The notes under the pieces: model-generated
What the model saw: the letters and a program-made list of their open reading frames with translations, nothing else
Database searches by the model: none
Told to the model about the DNA's origin: nothing
DNA from: Intoshia linei
Lineage: Eukaryota > Orthonectida > Rhopaluridae
Direction of reading: 5' to 3'
Length of the DNA: 64,000 nucleotides
Assembly (NCBI GenBank): GCA_001642005.1
Contig: LWCA01000026.1
Location: 1-64,000 of the forward strand
In this document: positions 13,667 through 26,364 of the stretch, piece after piece
How the letters are laid out: each line of letters starts with the position of its first letter
Position numbering within the stretch: the first letter of the stretch is position 1
Made by a program: the position numbers and the translations under genes

Positions 13667-14420
13667 CAGTCAACCCTCTATAAAATGAACCCTCTATAAC
13701 GTGAACTTCTCCAATAATGAACAACTAAAAAAATTTGTTATAGTTTATTATGAAAAAAGTAAATGAATCGTAAACATTCTACTACGTGAACGATGAACAT
13801 GATTTATCCCAATTAAAGTGAAGTTCTTATTGTTATTCACAATTATTGTATACAAACGTGCTTTTCGAAAAATTTTTATTTTTGCAACATGAACAAAGAA
13901 AATTTAAAAAAAAGAAAAGATTTAGCTACATCTACAAAGAAAGAACTAATTTGTTTGTTTAATAAAGACAAAGATAGTACACAACGTTTTCTTGCTTTAC
14001 ACACAATGTATACAATAATCATTTAAAAAAATAATACATATGAAGAAAATCTAATAATGTCTGAACTTGAGGACCCAAAAATCTTACCTGTTATTCATTA
14101 TGAAGCTAATTATCATGCTTAAGAATTAGAAACATTTTTTATGATTCATAACCCAGAAAAATTATCAAGTGTATGAACTTTAATACAGGAAATAAAGTCT
14201 GAAAAATTGGCAAGATCATCAAAAATAACTGACTACTTTGGTTCTACTAAAGAAAGAAATTATTATAATAATTTTTATTATTTATTTATCTTTGTAAAAT
14301 GTAAAATTAATAAATAAGTTGTATATTATTTTGTGAATTGTTATATCAACTTTAATTTTACGGTTATTATGTAAATAAATTTTTTGTTCATCATTTCTAG
14401 AATCATGACTAGAATTTAAC
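13667..14420 (+). mobile_element. pogo/Tigger-type remnant, internally deleted
   Basis: The left end CAGTCAACCCTCTATAAAAT follows a TA dinucleotide. It repeats internally as CCCTCTATAACGTGAAC, the terminal signature of pogo elements. ATG at 13889 opens a start resembling the pogo transposase N-terminus (MNKENLKKRKDLATSTKKE). After a deletion, a C-terminal-like tail ending ITDYFGSTKE appears around 14230. Several stops interrupt it. The right inverted end is not recognisable. Confidence 0.6.
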
Positions 14421-14470
14421 AATGAATTATAACTTGTAAATAACACTACATTTTTCTACTACAAAAATGT

Positions 14471-14875
14471 ATATATAAGAAATGTAAATTTGGTGGTGAT
14501 GAGTGGCGAAGCAATAATTAATTTTATGCTGTAAAAATTTGTACAAGTCATTTTTAACCAATTTTCCTAATATATTCAAAAGTACTTTTTAAATTTTTTT
14601 TTTTTAACCACCCTAATGTATATGTAGTTTACATAATATAAATTAATTAATATAATATTGATATAAAAAGTTAAAAAAAGCGCACAAATTTGATAATAAA
14701 TATAAGTTAAAGTACACATTTTNTATATAAGAAATGTAAATTTGGTGGTGATGAGTGGCGAAGCAATAATTAATTTTATGCTGTAAAAATTTGTACAAGT
14801 CATTTTTACTCAATTTCCTTAATATACTCAAAAATACTTTTTAAATTTTTTTTTTGAACCACTCTAATGTATATT
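14471..14875. repeat. near-duplicate block separated by a single N
   Basis: About 150 bases starting TATATAAGAAATGTAAATTT at 14471 recur at 14724, directly after an N at 14723, with a few percent differences. Both copies end in a CACCCTAATGTATAT-like or CACTCTAATGTATAT-like end. This may be a genuine tandem repeat or an unmerged contig overlap. Confidence 0.7.
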
Positions 14876-17800
14876 ATAGTTTATTTTGTATAACTTTAAA
14901 TTCACTCAATCTAAGTCTTAACAATAATTACTAAATATTTATTATTATATTAAATTATATATTAACCATAAATAATTAAATAATAAAATAAGTAGTATTA
15001 AATAATAAATACACATATTTAATATCGGATAATAAACTAAATTTACAAGGGAATTTACAAAAAAATTTTTAAGTGGTACAGTTGTATCTGTTAACACACA
15101 AAAAATTTCAATTTGAAAAAGTGACGCCTTCATGGTCAAAAAAGAATTTTAGGTTTCCTATATTTTTTTTCCGAAATATTTTATTAAAAAAAATGTGAAA
15201 TAATTAACTGTCCGAAAATTAAAAAAAACAACAATATTTAAAATGACAACTCAACTCAATACTTATTAATTATTTTTATTGAGAACTATTGTGAAAATTC
15301 CTTAAAAACACAACATGGGTGCCCGTTCGTCTCAATTCTCCGTTCCATTCTTAAAATTATCAAATTTTTTAAAAAATGTAACACCCTAATGAAATGTATA
15401 CAGGTGATAATTTTTAAAAAAATTTAAATAAATAGAATACAAAAATAATGAAGAGTTTAATAATTTCAATATCTAATACAAATTTTTTTTACATTGTATT
15501 GATTCAAATTGCATCCATTTGACTAAATTTTAAATATAATTTAGTTTCTTTATTTTTACCATAATCGGAATTTGACAATTCAAAAGCAAACGTATCAACT
15601 GATGTAAATATGTGGTGATATATGCTAAAATACAGTTTTTAAATATTATAAATATCTATTCACTACATTATAATCTCAATAACGCCATAAATATCAAAAA
15701 ACCAACGTTAATGAGCGGCGTTAATGAGAGGTCTGACTCTATTATTATTATACTTCAAAGTAACCACAGTAAAAAGCAATTTAATTTCAATTATTTGAAT
15801 ATTTTAAATTTATGCTTACAAGAAAGAAACATAAACAAATTTAAGATTAAATATAAAATTTCAGCTATTATTAAAAAAATAATTTTATGGTTACAACCGA
15901 TTAAATATTCAATTTATGAATCGTTTCCAACACTTTATAATTTTTTAAAATATCTAAACATCTAAGATATCATCAAATATCTAAAAAATTTCTGATCAAC
16001 AAGATTTACTACAGTTAAAACACGAGTAATATTTACAAATCATTTAACTCAGTGGTTTTAAACCTTTTATACCAAAAAAATTAGGATTGGTAGTTCGTAC
16101 AGAATTTAATTTGCGTATCATTGATTTAATATTTGAATGATAACATGATTATTCAACCCCTTACTAATCGAGGTATCACATATGATTTATCACTTAAAAA
16201 GACTCATAAATAATAACGCTATAAATATTTTGTAACTGTTTTTTTCTGGTTTAATCAAGGATATGCTTTATATTATTTAAAATTTGAATTTCACGTCGTA
16301 CAATATGCTGTCTCTTAGAAATACCTAAAAATTATCAGGTTTATATTGACATTAGATATGTAAATAAAAAAATTTTATTGACAAATTTTATTTGAGCCAT
16401 TTAACATGCTTTAACGAATTCTAAAAAATACACGAATGTCCTATAAAGACTAGATATTTGTTATCCATTGAATTTAATTTACGAAAGTAGCTGTTTTCAG
16501 TTTGCAATTTGGCTTTAATTCTGGAATTAAGGTTTTTCATAAATTCAGGAAAATGGTGATTCATAATTTTTTTTTATAATATTTCAAATATCTTCAGTTT
16601 TAATAATTTTACCAATTAATAAGCTTAATGTATTTTTTAAGTCGTATACAATTAATTCGGCTTTGAAAGGGTTAATATTGAATTTCATTTTTTGTGTTGA
16701 TATAATTTTAAAGTTCACCCTTAGCAGAGCTAGCTACGGTTTGTAAATTCAAGGGTTAATTGTTTTAAATAAAGGTAGCACACATTCGATTGCTATCAAT
16801 TTGCATTTTTTTGTGCCAAATGGAAAAAAGGGTTTTAAGAAAATATTTTTGTATCAAAATTTTAGAGACAAATTTTAAATGTTTTAATTATAATTATCTT
16901 AGAATTTACAAATAAAAAAATTTCGTCATACTTTTGGAACCATTCCTTTAAAATATTAGTCATAGTGAAAAGTTGCATTTTTATGTGAGATTTTATTTTT
17001 TAGTAAAATTAAAATAGTCCGCACTCGGCAGAGCTACAGTATTGAAAAAATTATTATAAATTCTCATAAAATATTAATTATTAGTATTTAAAATAATAAA
17101 AATCACAAATAAATTAAAATATAATAACAAAAATAATTTCGTAGTTTCGCTCAAATAAAGAAATTATGTGAATTTTGGTTTCGGACAATATATCTGCTTT
17201 TTTCCCCATAATAAAATTATTTTTTATAAAAGTAAATATTTTTATGTCGTAATGAGTGATATTGAATTTAAAATGCGTTAGTTATCTTTTAATATTAAGT
17301 CATTTTAGTATATTTATAAAATGAACTAGAAAAAATGCGCATTAAGTATTATTACAATAATACGATGGAAATATTTAATGCGCATGTACTCATACTTGCT
17401 GATTAGACAATTTTTTGAATATTCCTTTCATACTTTTAGCAGATGTATGTTAGTAATTTAATTATATTCTATAACTTTTTAAACGTATATATATAATATG
17501 CTAAAGCATTTAATGAAATATATAAATAATTTATAATAATTTTTCATATACTCTATATGCTTTTTTTATGAATACAAAACAGCCCAGCTAGTAGATTATA
17601 AACTTTTACTGTATACTATTTTACTACATGCACTATTAATTAATACCCTAATGAACAATGTAATTTTTCAAATACTTGCAAACTCTCTATTTTAATATAT
17701 TGCAACGTTTCACAAATTGGGCTCGTGAAATATCTTTTGAATTTCATGAACGAAATTACAATATTTTGCAAAATAAAGTAGTGTAATGTTTTAATAATTT

Positions 17801-18423
17801 TAAGAGTAATACCATCAAATATTTAAATAAAACATGAAATTTGTTCTAAAAATTTGTTTTTATAGATCATAGATAATAATAATGTAATTTTAAAAATTAC
17901 ACACACAATCCATCTTTAAATATATACAACGCAAAATATCAATTTGATTGAAAAATATAGCAATTTTATGGATTTTCTAAAAAAAAAATCAAATTTAAAT
18001 ATTTCTTTAGCATAATATAATAATTAATAGAATTTATTAATTTATAGAATATAAATAAAATAATTATAGAATTCCAAAATAAATTTTAATATTATGCACT
18101 ATTCTCATAATAAATATGATGTTTTATGAATAATTATTCAAACATATGTAAATGTTATGTACTTTTAATTCAAATTATTCAAACATATGTAAAAGTACAT
18201 AACAGTTACATTAACTCAAAAATGTTTATATATAATGTACATTAACATAAAATTGAAAACAATTCATTTTAAATTTTAATAATTTAGCAATAATACAAAA
18301 AGTTGTTGGATAAGTTCCCTAATATAAATTTAAACCAATCTAATCGCTCTCAATATCAAAAATTTAGAATGTTTCACTTGTAAAATATTTGTAATAAGAA
18401 TGCAAGCTGATATTTTAAGTGTA

Positions 18424-18675
18424 CATTAGGGTGTCACATTTTTTCGAAAATTTTAAAATTCGATGGCCACTTAGCACTAAAAGTGTGTATTTTTAAAATA
18501 GAAAAACTAATTCGCAATCAAAAACATTTCACGCTATCTATTCGAGTTGCGTTTGTCATTTTAAATATCACATTAAAAATAATATGGAGAAATTAAAAAT
18601 TAACTTTATTTTAACGGACATTGGCGTTTAAGCTTTCAAACGTGGTCCGACTTTATAATATTGTTCTCCATATTT
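18424..18675. mobile_element. mariner-type MITE fragment, GGGTGTCAC family
   Basis: The sequence from TTAGGGTGTCACATTTTTT follows the 8471-8712 arm almost base for base, including the block CACTAAAAGTGTGTATTTTT. It breaks off at TTCTCCATATTTG, where the gypsy integrase remnant begins, so one element truncated the other. Confidence 0.6.
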
Positions 18676-18679
18676 GAAT

Positions 18680-19185
18680 CAAATATTGTGCCTTAATCAG
18701 AATGAATTTGATTTGGCACTCCATAACGAGCCACTATATTAGTTAGAATATGATGAGCGACACATTCTGCGATCATATTTTCAATTGGAAATATTTCAGG
18801 CCAACCAGAATAATGATCAACCATGACCAACAAATAACGATTTTCTTCTTTACTAAGTGGTAATGGGCCAGCGAAATCGATTTGCCATAACTAATTGAAT
18901 TTAATAGATACTATTTGTTTTAATTTATAATTATAACGAAAAAACCCTGTTTTAAATAAATTACATTTTTGACAATTTTGAATAAAATAAAATAGAATAA
19001 ATCGGTAACAGTTTTAATAATACTTTAATTTAAACCAGAACAATAAAAATCTTTCTTTATAGCTGACATTAATTTTTGAATATCAGAATGAGCAGATAAA
19101 GAACCAGAATGCATTTCACAAATTAGTTTATCTCGTAATACTATTGGTGCAAACATAACTCCATATTCTCCAACTTATAACACAC
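18680..19185 (-). pseudogene. Ty3/gypsy integrase remnant
   Basis: The minus strand gives, in order: a zinc-finger-like region with an NCQKCNLFKTGFF cysteine pair; the integrase core entry LWQIDFAGPLPL; ENRYLLVMVDHYSGWPEIFP; and a stretch ending GVPNQIHSD. The first two catalytic aspartates (IDFAGP, HSD) are visible. At least three in-frame stops and frame slips occur. It is truncated on its 3' side by the MITE fragment ending at 18675. The core closely matches the element at 49580-51376, so both are one lineage of gypsy elements. Confidence 0.85.
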
Positions 19186-19187
19186 CT

Positions 19188-20151
19188 ATGCCAATGACAG
19201 TATATAGTTTTTGTTTATGTATATTAGCTAGAGGAAAGTTGTATTCCTGCACAAAATCGATGCGTGTAACCAACATAAAAGAACTAGATAAAATAAGTTC
19301 TTCCAAATGTATTAAAAAAGTGACTTCACTGAAGGCTACAAGAACTGTTGTGTTTTCAAAAGAAAATATGTCTTCAATTCAAACAGATTTAAGTTTGAGT
19401 AACACACAGATTTTGACATAGCGGGTCATATCAGAGTATAAACTGGTGATAGAAATATTATTGAAACTCATCTTAAAACAAAATTGCAAAAAATCAATCA
19501 CAGGTTAGATGACTTATTTACTCTTTCTAATGAAGAATTAACAATAAAAGAACACTTTCTAGAAATGGCAGAAAACAATACCAAATTAAAACCTCACATA
19601 ATTTGCAATAATATTACTCAGCTTGTACAGAGACTTGAAAAAATGCGTGCTAAAAAATATAAAAATTTGAAAATTGGAATGGATGGAGGTGGAGGCTTTT
19701 TTAAAGTTTTTTTTACATTCAATTTTGATTTAATCAAAATTTATTATATTATGTAAATTTGTTTGAATTTGATCAATATCAATGATATGGAAATAGCAAA
19801 TGTGAGACAAAGTTATAGTGATGAAATTGCATCAAAACAAAAAAAAGATCGTAGTGTCAATAAACTTTTCATTTTAGCAATGGTTCCAGGCATTCCAGAA
19901 AACTTTGAAAATGTGTTTAGTATTTGGCCAAAACTGGAAATAGAAAAATTACAATTGCCTTATACAATAGCAACCGACTTGAAATTGGCGAATATAATCA
20001 CTGGATTAATGGGTCATGGATCGAATCATCCATACAAATGGTGCGATGTGACAAAAGAAAATCTGTTACTGGATTGTGTGGGAAGTATTAGAACCCTAGG
20101 AAATATGAGAGAACTTTTCAAAAAATGGAATGAAGGTACCTTCATTAATAA
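19188..20151 (+). pseudogene. unclassified transposon-like coding remnant, copy 1 (GHGSNHP family)
   Basis: Frames at 19188-19421, 19484-19756 and 19763-20151 read as one protein broken by stops. Landmarks are a DGGGGFFK motif (about 19681), a coiled segment, GIPENFENVFSIWPKLEIEK, GLMGHGSNHP with a following W-C-D, and a conserved RTLGNMRELFKKWNEGTF tail. The same tail occurs again at 20281-20557 and a downstream part at 22141-22818 and 29348-29653. I do not recognise a named superfamily. The multi-copy nature and the DGGGGF and C-x-W-C motifs suggest a transposon-encoded protein. It stops at an N at 20152, after which the sequence restarts about 400 bases back. Confidence 0.55.
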
Positions 20152-20592
20152 NGATTTGTTTGAATTTGATCAATATCAATGATATGGAAATAGCAAATGT
20201 GAGACAAAGTTATAGTGATGGCATTGCATCAAAACAAAAAAAAGATGGTAGTGTCAATAAACTTTTCATTTTAGGCTAAAATGGTTCCAGGCATCCCAGA
20301 AAACTTTAAAAATGTGTTTAGTATTTGGCAAAAACTGGAAATAGAAAAATTACAGTTGCATTATACATTAGCAACCAACTTGAAATTGGCGAATATAATC
20401 ACTGGATTAATAGGTCATGGATCGAATCATCCATGCACATGGTGCGATGTGACAAAAAAAAATCTGTTACTGGGTTGTGTGGGAAGTATTAGAACCTTAG
20501 GAAATATGAGAGAACTTTTCAAAAAATGGAATGAAGGTACCTTCATTAATAATATATATATTAATATAATAATATTACTATTAATTTATATA

Positions 20593-22138
20593 CAGTGGTT
20601 GCCAAAATGATAAAGCCACTCTTAATTACTTGATAATTTAGTGAATAACATTCGTAATAACTCAAAATTTTACAATGTGATAGTATACATTTTTATATTA
20701 ATTAGCTATTATAATTTTAATTTCCATGATTTAATTAAAAAATGTTATAACTTTTATGATTTGACAATAAAATTTGAGCAACAAAATGATAAAGCCACTG
20801 GCAATTCGTAACGTTTATTGCACCATACCATTGATTTTTATCAATTTTCTGTGTCTAATGTATATCGTAAGAGAATATAATGTTTTTTTATAAAAAAATT
20901 TTAGATTAAAAATATATGAAATGGGTTAAGGTAAAAAATTAAATAACTTTGTAAAAGGGCAAATCCTAGCTTTATACAATGATGGTAAGAGTTATAGAAA
21001 AATTGGTATTATTATTGGCCGATCCAAAGATGTAGTTAAAAATTATTGTATAGATTCCGAACAATACAGTAAAAAGAAATCAAGTGGGAGGCCTAAATTT
21101 ATATCACCGCAAGATAAAAGGAGACTTTTGGGACTTGCTACACACGAAAAATGTACTGCAACTCAGATATCTATTAAAATGAATAATGCTATATCTATTC
21201 GCTCCATTCAAAGAACACTCCAACACACAAAACACATACCTAGATTATTAAAAAAACACAAAAAAAGCAGAATGTTTTTCGCTGAAAAAAATATATTAGA
21301 ATCGACGGATTGGTCCAAAATTATTTGGAGCAATGAAAAGAAGTTCAACTTAAATGGTCCAGATAGAATTCACTGCTACTGGCATAATCTAAGACAAGAA
21401 TCAAAATTCTTTTCTAAGCGACAAGCTGAAGGTGGTTCTGTCATGGTGTGGGGAGGGTTTTCTGTTAGAGGAAAGTTGACGTTGGCATTTCTTGAAGCAA
21501 AGCAGGATAGTCACAAGTATCAAAATGTAATAAAAAAGTATTTAATTGACTCCAGAAGTAATATATTTGGCCCTGTAATTACATTTCAGCAACATAATGC
21601 TTCAATACACTGTTCAAAATCGACAAAATTGTTCATGAATGAACATCAAATACCAATTCTCGAATGGCCATCATGTAGTCCAGATCTTAACCCCATTGAA
21701 AATATGTGGGGCATCATAATAAAGCGTATTTACAGGAAAGATGGCGAGATAAGACAATTTTCGTTTAAATCGCAACTGCAGACAGAAATAATTAACGCCT
21801 GGGAGTCAATTCAGCCAATAATTTTGAAGAATATTTCAAATTCGATGTCGAAACGGTGTATAGATATAATAAAATCGAATGGATGTAGTATTAATTATTA
21901 AATAATGTATTCATTTAATTGTTTTGTATTCTGGCTTTATCATTTTGTCGCTTAGTTTTTTTGAGAAATTATAAAAGTGCTAATATTTTTTAATTGAATT
22001 GTGAAAATATAAATTTTAACAGCTAATAATTATAAAAATGTATTATATTATCACTTTGTAAAATTTTGAGTGGTTATGAATGTTATTCAGTTAATTATAG
22101 CGAAATTAAGAGTGGCTTTATCATTTTGGCAACCACTG
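20593..22138 (+). mobile_element. Tc1-like DNA transposon, complete with TIRs and TA duplication
   Basis: The element is flanked by TA on both sides (20591-20592 and 22139-22140). It begins CAGTGGTTGCCAAAATGATA and ends with its exact complement. The first 35 or so bases of each end are identical, and similarity extends about 150 bases inward. It lies inside the unclassified element and is therefore younger than it. Its one gene, the transposase, is described separately. Confidence 0.95.
20921..21901 (+). pseudogene. Tc1-family transposase, inactive
   Basis: From the ATG at 20921 the frame is open to 21901 except for TAA at 20927 (codon 3), giving a Tc1-size product of about 326 codons. An N-terminal helix-turn-helix reads NNFVKGQILALYNDGKSYRK and is followed by a GRPKF linker like the GRP motif of the family. 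The catalytic region is the DD34E type. However, the first aspartate is Asn (WSNEKKFNL, about 21330) and the second is His (FQQHNASIH, about 21590). The glutamate remains (PDLNPIENMWG, about 21690). Two catalytic losses plus the early stop make cut-and-paste activity impossible. A downstream start could still give a DNA-binding product. Confidence 0.95.
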
Positions 22139-23301
22139 TATATATATAAATATTATCCACTAGGTGTAAAAAAATTTACCAAGAAATTTGGAAACGTCAT
22201 ACATATTCCAATATTCCATGAAGAAAATGAATGTAAAATCTTCAATTTAATTCCACCGCCTGAATTACACTTGCTTATAGGCACTGTAAATACAATTTTT
22301 AATGCATTCAAAAAAATTTGGCAAAAAGCGGATAACTGGGTTACACTTTGCAATATCCAACAGGAAGTTTACCACGTATTTACGTTACACGTTACACACC
22401 ATTTATTGATTGATAAACTGCACTGTCCATATCCTGAATTTGTCATCGCATTAAATGANTGCTTATAGGCACTGTAAATACAATTTTTAATGCACTCAAA
22501 AAAATTTGGCAAGAAGCGGATAACTAGGTTACACTTTGCAATATCCAACAAGAAATTTACTACGGAGGAGTTTTTAATTGGAATGACTGTAAAAAGCTAT
22601 TGCAACACACACATTTATTGATTGATAAACTGCACTGTCTATATCTTGAATTTGTCACCGCATTAAATAATTTCAATGCTGTTGTTGAAAGCTATACAAG
22701 ATTATGCAAGCAAGCACATTTGAAAATTCATTATCATTTTATTAAATTTCTATATATTCAAGTTTGTCATAAATTTTTCAAAATGTTGAACTATGATTTA
22801 TTTTTAGTATTTCAATGAAAATAATTATATTCAGTATAAAATGTTAAAAAAATGAAAATTTAAATATTTTTTGCAGTAAAATTTCCATTTCTTGCATTTA
22901 AAAAAAACACTACTAAGAATTTTTTAAAATACTCCAGAAAGTGTACCGGTTCAGAAAATGTATAATTTGTAGACCTACAATTTTTTTCATCTAAAATTTA
23001 TNTGTCATAAATTTTTCAAAATGTTGAACTATGATTTATTTTCAGTATTTCAATGAAAATAATTATATTTAGTATGAAATGTTAAAAAAATGAAAATTTA
23101 AATAATTTTTTATTAAAATACTCCAGAAAGTGTACCGGTTTAGAAAATTTATAATTTGTAAACCTACAATTTTATTCATCTAAAATTTATTCAGACAGAC
23201 TGTGAGTGGGTGCTGATTTAGAAATTTATGAATTATGGTGGAATGGGGTTGGTTTAAAAAGGTTGAGAACCCCTGATGTATAATATGGACGAGCATATTA
23301 A

Positions 23302-23440
23302 CTCTTTCACTGTCTGGAATTTATGTTTTAATATAAATTTGTATAATTTTTAAATTACCTATGTGAAAATGTATGAAAATAAAAGACTAAAGTTTTAATA
23401 ATAATGCTGTGTATAGTATAGAATACAGACAGTGAAAGGG
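23302..23440. mobile_element. piggyBac-type MITE, copy 1
   Basis: The 139-bp element lies between TTAA sequences (23298-23301 and 23441-23444). It starts CTCTTTCACTGTCTGGAA and ends CAGACAGTGAAAGGG. The TTAA target and CCCTTT-type ends are those of piggyBac elements. Relatives occur at 35204 and 35903. Confidence 0.8.
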
Positions 23441-23586
23441 TTAAATATGTTGTGTCCACTTCAAAACTGTTTAATGAATTTTTTTTGAAAATTCAATTTC
23501 TTGTAAGAACATAAACAATATGTACCCAAAGCTATTTTAAAACGTTCCGAAATGTGAACTACCCTAATTTATAAAATTAAATTTAG

Positions 23587-26364
23587 GTCGATTTGAGGAT
23601 GATTTTATTGCCGACAGAATGACTCACTTAAATTATTGGATACACTATGCATGTAATCACCCTGTAATACGACTATGGCCAGTAATGTCACATTTTCTGA
23701 CAAGCCAAGATACTAGTGTAAAAATTTTTACATTTATGGATTGATTCAAAATCTTTTAGAATTGGAAAGAAGGTAAACGCATAGCTGAAAAAAGCACATA
23801 TATTGTAAGAATAAGAAAGATTTTTAAATTCATATTATAGGGTTACAGATATCTATGTTATATTGATACATTGGGTGTTGAAATGCACTTAAAAAATGCG
23901 TAATTCTCGTAATAATTACAATTTAATTTTGTATATAGGTCTACAGATATCGGTCGATGCGACGACATTGTTCAAAAAATTAAACAACCTTTTCGTAACA
24001 TCCAAAATACTATGGAAACCTTCCATAAAATTGAACTTCCAATGGTTGGAAAACACTACCTACGACTATCTAACAATTATCAACTAATTAGTGAAGGATT
24101 AAACATGACACCATCAACGAGTAATTTATCTTTACTTATTGTTAATTAAAACATTTTGGATACAATTATAAAATATTCGTATTAATGCTTGTAATAATTA
24201 TTTACAATAATAATAAATATAATAAATGTATAAATTAGGATCCAATTAAGTTGTCACATTTTTTGGTCATTTTGACCATTGCATCGGTAATTGTAGTTAA
24301 ATGTGTGTATTTTTATAATAGAAAAACAATTAGACAATTCAAAACATTTAATGCTATCTATTCGAGTTGCGTCTGTCATTTTATTTTTATTTACATTTTT
24401 ATATGATAAAGTTAAAATGACAAACTCGAATAGATAGCGTTAAATATTTTTTCTACAAACTATTCTTAATATTAAATAACTGAACAGATTGAGAAATAAT
24501 TATCCTTGATTCTTAGATAGCTGTGACACCCTAATATACATATAGGGATTTAAAAAATTATAATTTAATATTATAAAATGTAGTTATATATAGATATGCG
24601 ATATTTGAGCGGTATTTTGGATGAACTACAAAAAAAATTTAAGAATGTGGGTACATTGTGTTGCGAAGGTAATCAACTAGAAAACAAACGTACTGCTGAT
24701 ACTATGCTTTTTTGTCTTAATGTCTCTACTGGGCTAAAAAATGTCATTACATCTCACCAGGTGAAATATTTATTTAACTTTTAAATAAAAACGTTTAGCT
24801 TGGCTCTCAATTTTACCAAGACACTCACCCTCTTCGCCCTGATAAAGATTTGTACTATGCCAAACAGAGATACTCAAATCTAACGCTTTCAACTCAGGTA
24901 TTTTCAATTATAAAAAAAATAATATAAATTAAAAGATGAAATAAGGTTTGCGCTATAAAAGTATATGTGAGCCATTCCCTGCCATAAATTAAAAAAACGA
25001 TACATATAAATGATGTGCTACCATATTTCCTTTTACGTTGTTTGTTAGTGTGATTCGTACATTTTTAGGATATTACAAAATCATTATAGAAAATTTAATA
25101 TTAAAAAATTATGACATCAAAAAATAGAATCTATTATATTTTAAAATACATTATCAAAAGGAATGCATCATAACTACGCCAATATTGACTAAAAAATAAT
25201 AACAGTACATGATAATGTTCAGAAAATTAAATTCTATCGAATATGCGTAAAAATAATGCGGTTTGAATTTAAAAACATGAGTTCATTATTAAAATATATA
25301 ATTATATGTGTTAATTAGAATTAAAAAATTATACTTATATTAATTTTAATTAAAATGTTAATTTATCAGAACGTAGAAGTGAAGAACCGTTTTGTAGTTA
25401 TAATTTACAATTTATTAATACCATACATGTATAACGTAATTATTAAATTCAATTCGTAACGCCGTAACATTTTATGCGTATTTTGAACTTATAGTCTATT
25501 CTATTCTGAATTTATAGTCTAATTACAAGAATAGATTTTTCTGAATTTCAGAAATATCTGTTAACTACGTTCTTATTCAATCTATTACAAATCCTACTTT
25601 AATTAAATATTCACAAGAATCTCCAAAAAACAGATTTTCAAATTTTATCATATTTTTTGCTCGTAACAACGTAACGGTTTTTAACTGTAAACGTACGTTG
25701 TAGTATTTACTTATATGTAAAATAGTGAAAATAGCCATGTTGCACGGTATCATACGCGCATTTTAAGTCTATCTATGAGTATGAGTCTTGGATATTATTT
25801 CCTGTAGGTCACTTAAATTGAAATATTTACATTTTATTTGCCAGAGAATGGCTTATATTAATATCTTGTCGGTTATGTATTATCATCTAGGTCTTTAGAG
25901 AGTGAACTTTTAAAAATTTTAAAAAACATTAAATAGTAATGTTCGTTTCCCATAATGTCATTGCATCAGGTTGAAAGCCCTAAAAGTCGACAGATCATTT
26001 TGTATTTTATATTTCTTCACATAAAACTTAACATTTCTTATAAGATGAAGAAATGATACAAATGAAACCGTGCCCTTATTTTAAAGTTTAGATTGAGATA
26101 AAAATTATTATTTATCTAATTTATTATTTATTAAAGAAAATATTATCACTAATAAATTATAGGCTGAAATAAATCAATATTATGCTTCAATCGCTACCCA
26201 AATCAAGAATGACATCAAAAATTGGCTTGAAGTTTCCATAAAATTTCATAATATGGTACATAATTTATTCTTTAAATAAATTTAAACTGATATATTGTTT
26301 TATTTAGCAAATGAAACTATTCCAAGATGTATTAACTTTAGTAGATAATGATTCCAACAATTAA
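23587..26364 (+). CDS. SNX9/18/33-family sorting nexin, C-terminal part (end of PX domain and BAR domain)
   Basis: Eight exons chain in phase: 23587-23717, 23760-23804, 23841-23899, 23939-24120, 24594-24760, 24799-24897, 26163-26255 and 26308-26364 (TAA). They give 276 residues. The first encodes RFEDDFIADRMTHLNYWI and NHPVI, then NWKEGKRIAEKS, the end of the SNX9 PX domain. The rest aligns in order and spacing with the BAR region, including LCCEGNQLENKRTADTMLFC, YYAKQRYSNLTLSTQ and AEINQYYASIATQIKNDIKN. These proteins bind phosphoinositides and curve membranes during endocytosis. The SH3 and PX start lie upstream and were not found; the 18.4-23.3 kb transposon block probably sits in that intron. 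Four introns are 36-42 nt. Sequence is strongly diverged from vertebrate SNX9. Confidence 0.8.
24246..24535. mobile_element. mariner-type MITE in sorting nexin intron
   Basis: The ends read GTTGTCACATTTTTTGG and GCTGTGACACCCTAATA, inverted relatives of the GGGTGTCAC family. In the middle GCTATCTATTCGAGTTGCG and its near complement form a tight hairpin. It lies entirely in the intron 24121-24593, in a region with no exon signal. Confidence 0.65.

Larger units (their letters stand above)
12092..18423. repeat. repeat-rich interval without a recognised gene
   Basis: It contains internal Helitron-like sequence (about 12650-13450, shared with 40830-41400 and 60620-61130), a pogo-type remnant (13667-14420), a near-duplicated block around a single N (14471-14875), and diverged Helitron 3' pieces near 16720 and 17020. 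The low-complexity open frame at 15612-15965 was rejected as a gene. One isolated minus-strand exon-like segment, ending at a GTAAAA donor near 15560, was seen but could not be linked to anything. Confidence 0.5.
20153..23275 (+). pseudogene. unclassified transposon-like coding remnant, copy 2, split by Tc1 insertion
   Basis: Copy 2 restarts after the N with a sequence near-identical to 19755. It carries GIPENFKNVFSIWQKLEIEK and GLIGHGSNHPCTWCD. It is interrupted after FKKWNEGTFINN by the Tc1 element (20593-22138) and resumes at 22141 with a frame containing IPPPELHLLIGTVN. Further Ns at 22459 and 23002 each precede another restart. The 3' noncoding part (22820-23275) ends in GGTTGAGAACCCCTG, a hAT-style end. 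Near 22700-22900 the sequence matches 29600-29960. Stops and restarts make this a non-functional, partly misassembled array. Confidence 0.5.

Noticed and set aside
14576-14831. two minus-strand open frames across the N at 14723
   Set aside because: They are translations of the duplicated block and include the ambiguous base.
15612-15965. 117-codon plus-strand open frame
   Set aside because: Composition is dominated by Ile, Asn, Lys and Tyr as expected for AT-rich noncoding DNA; no motif, and no splice-linked neighbours.
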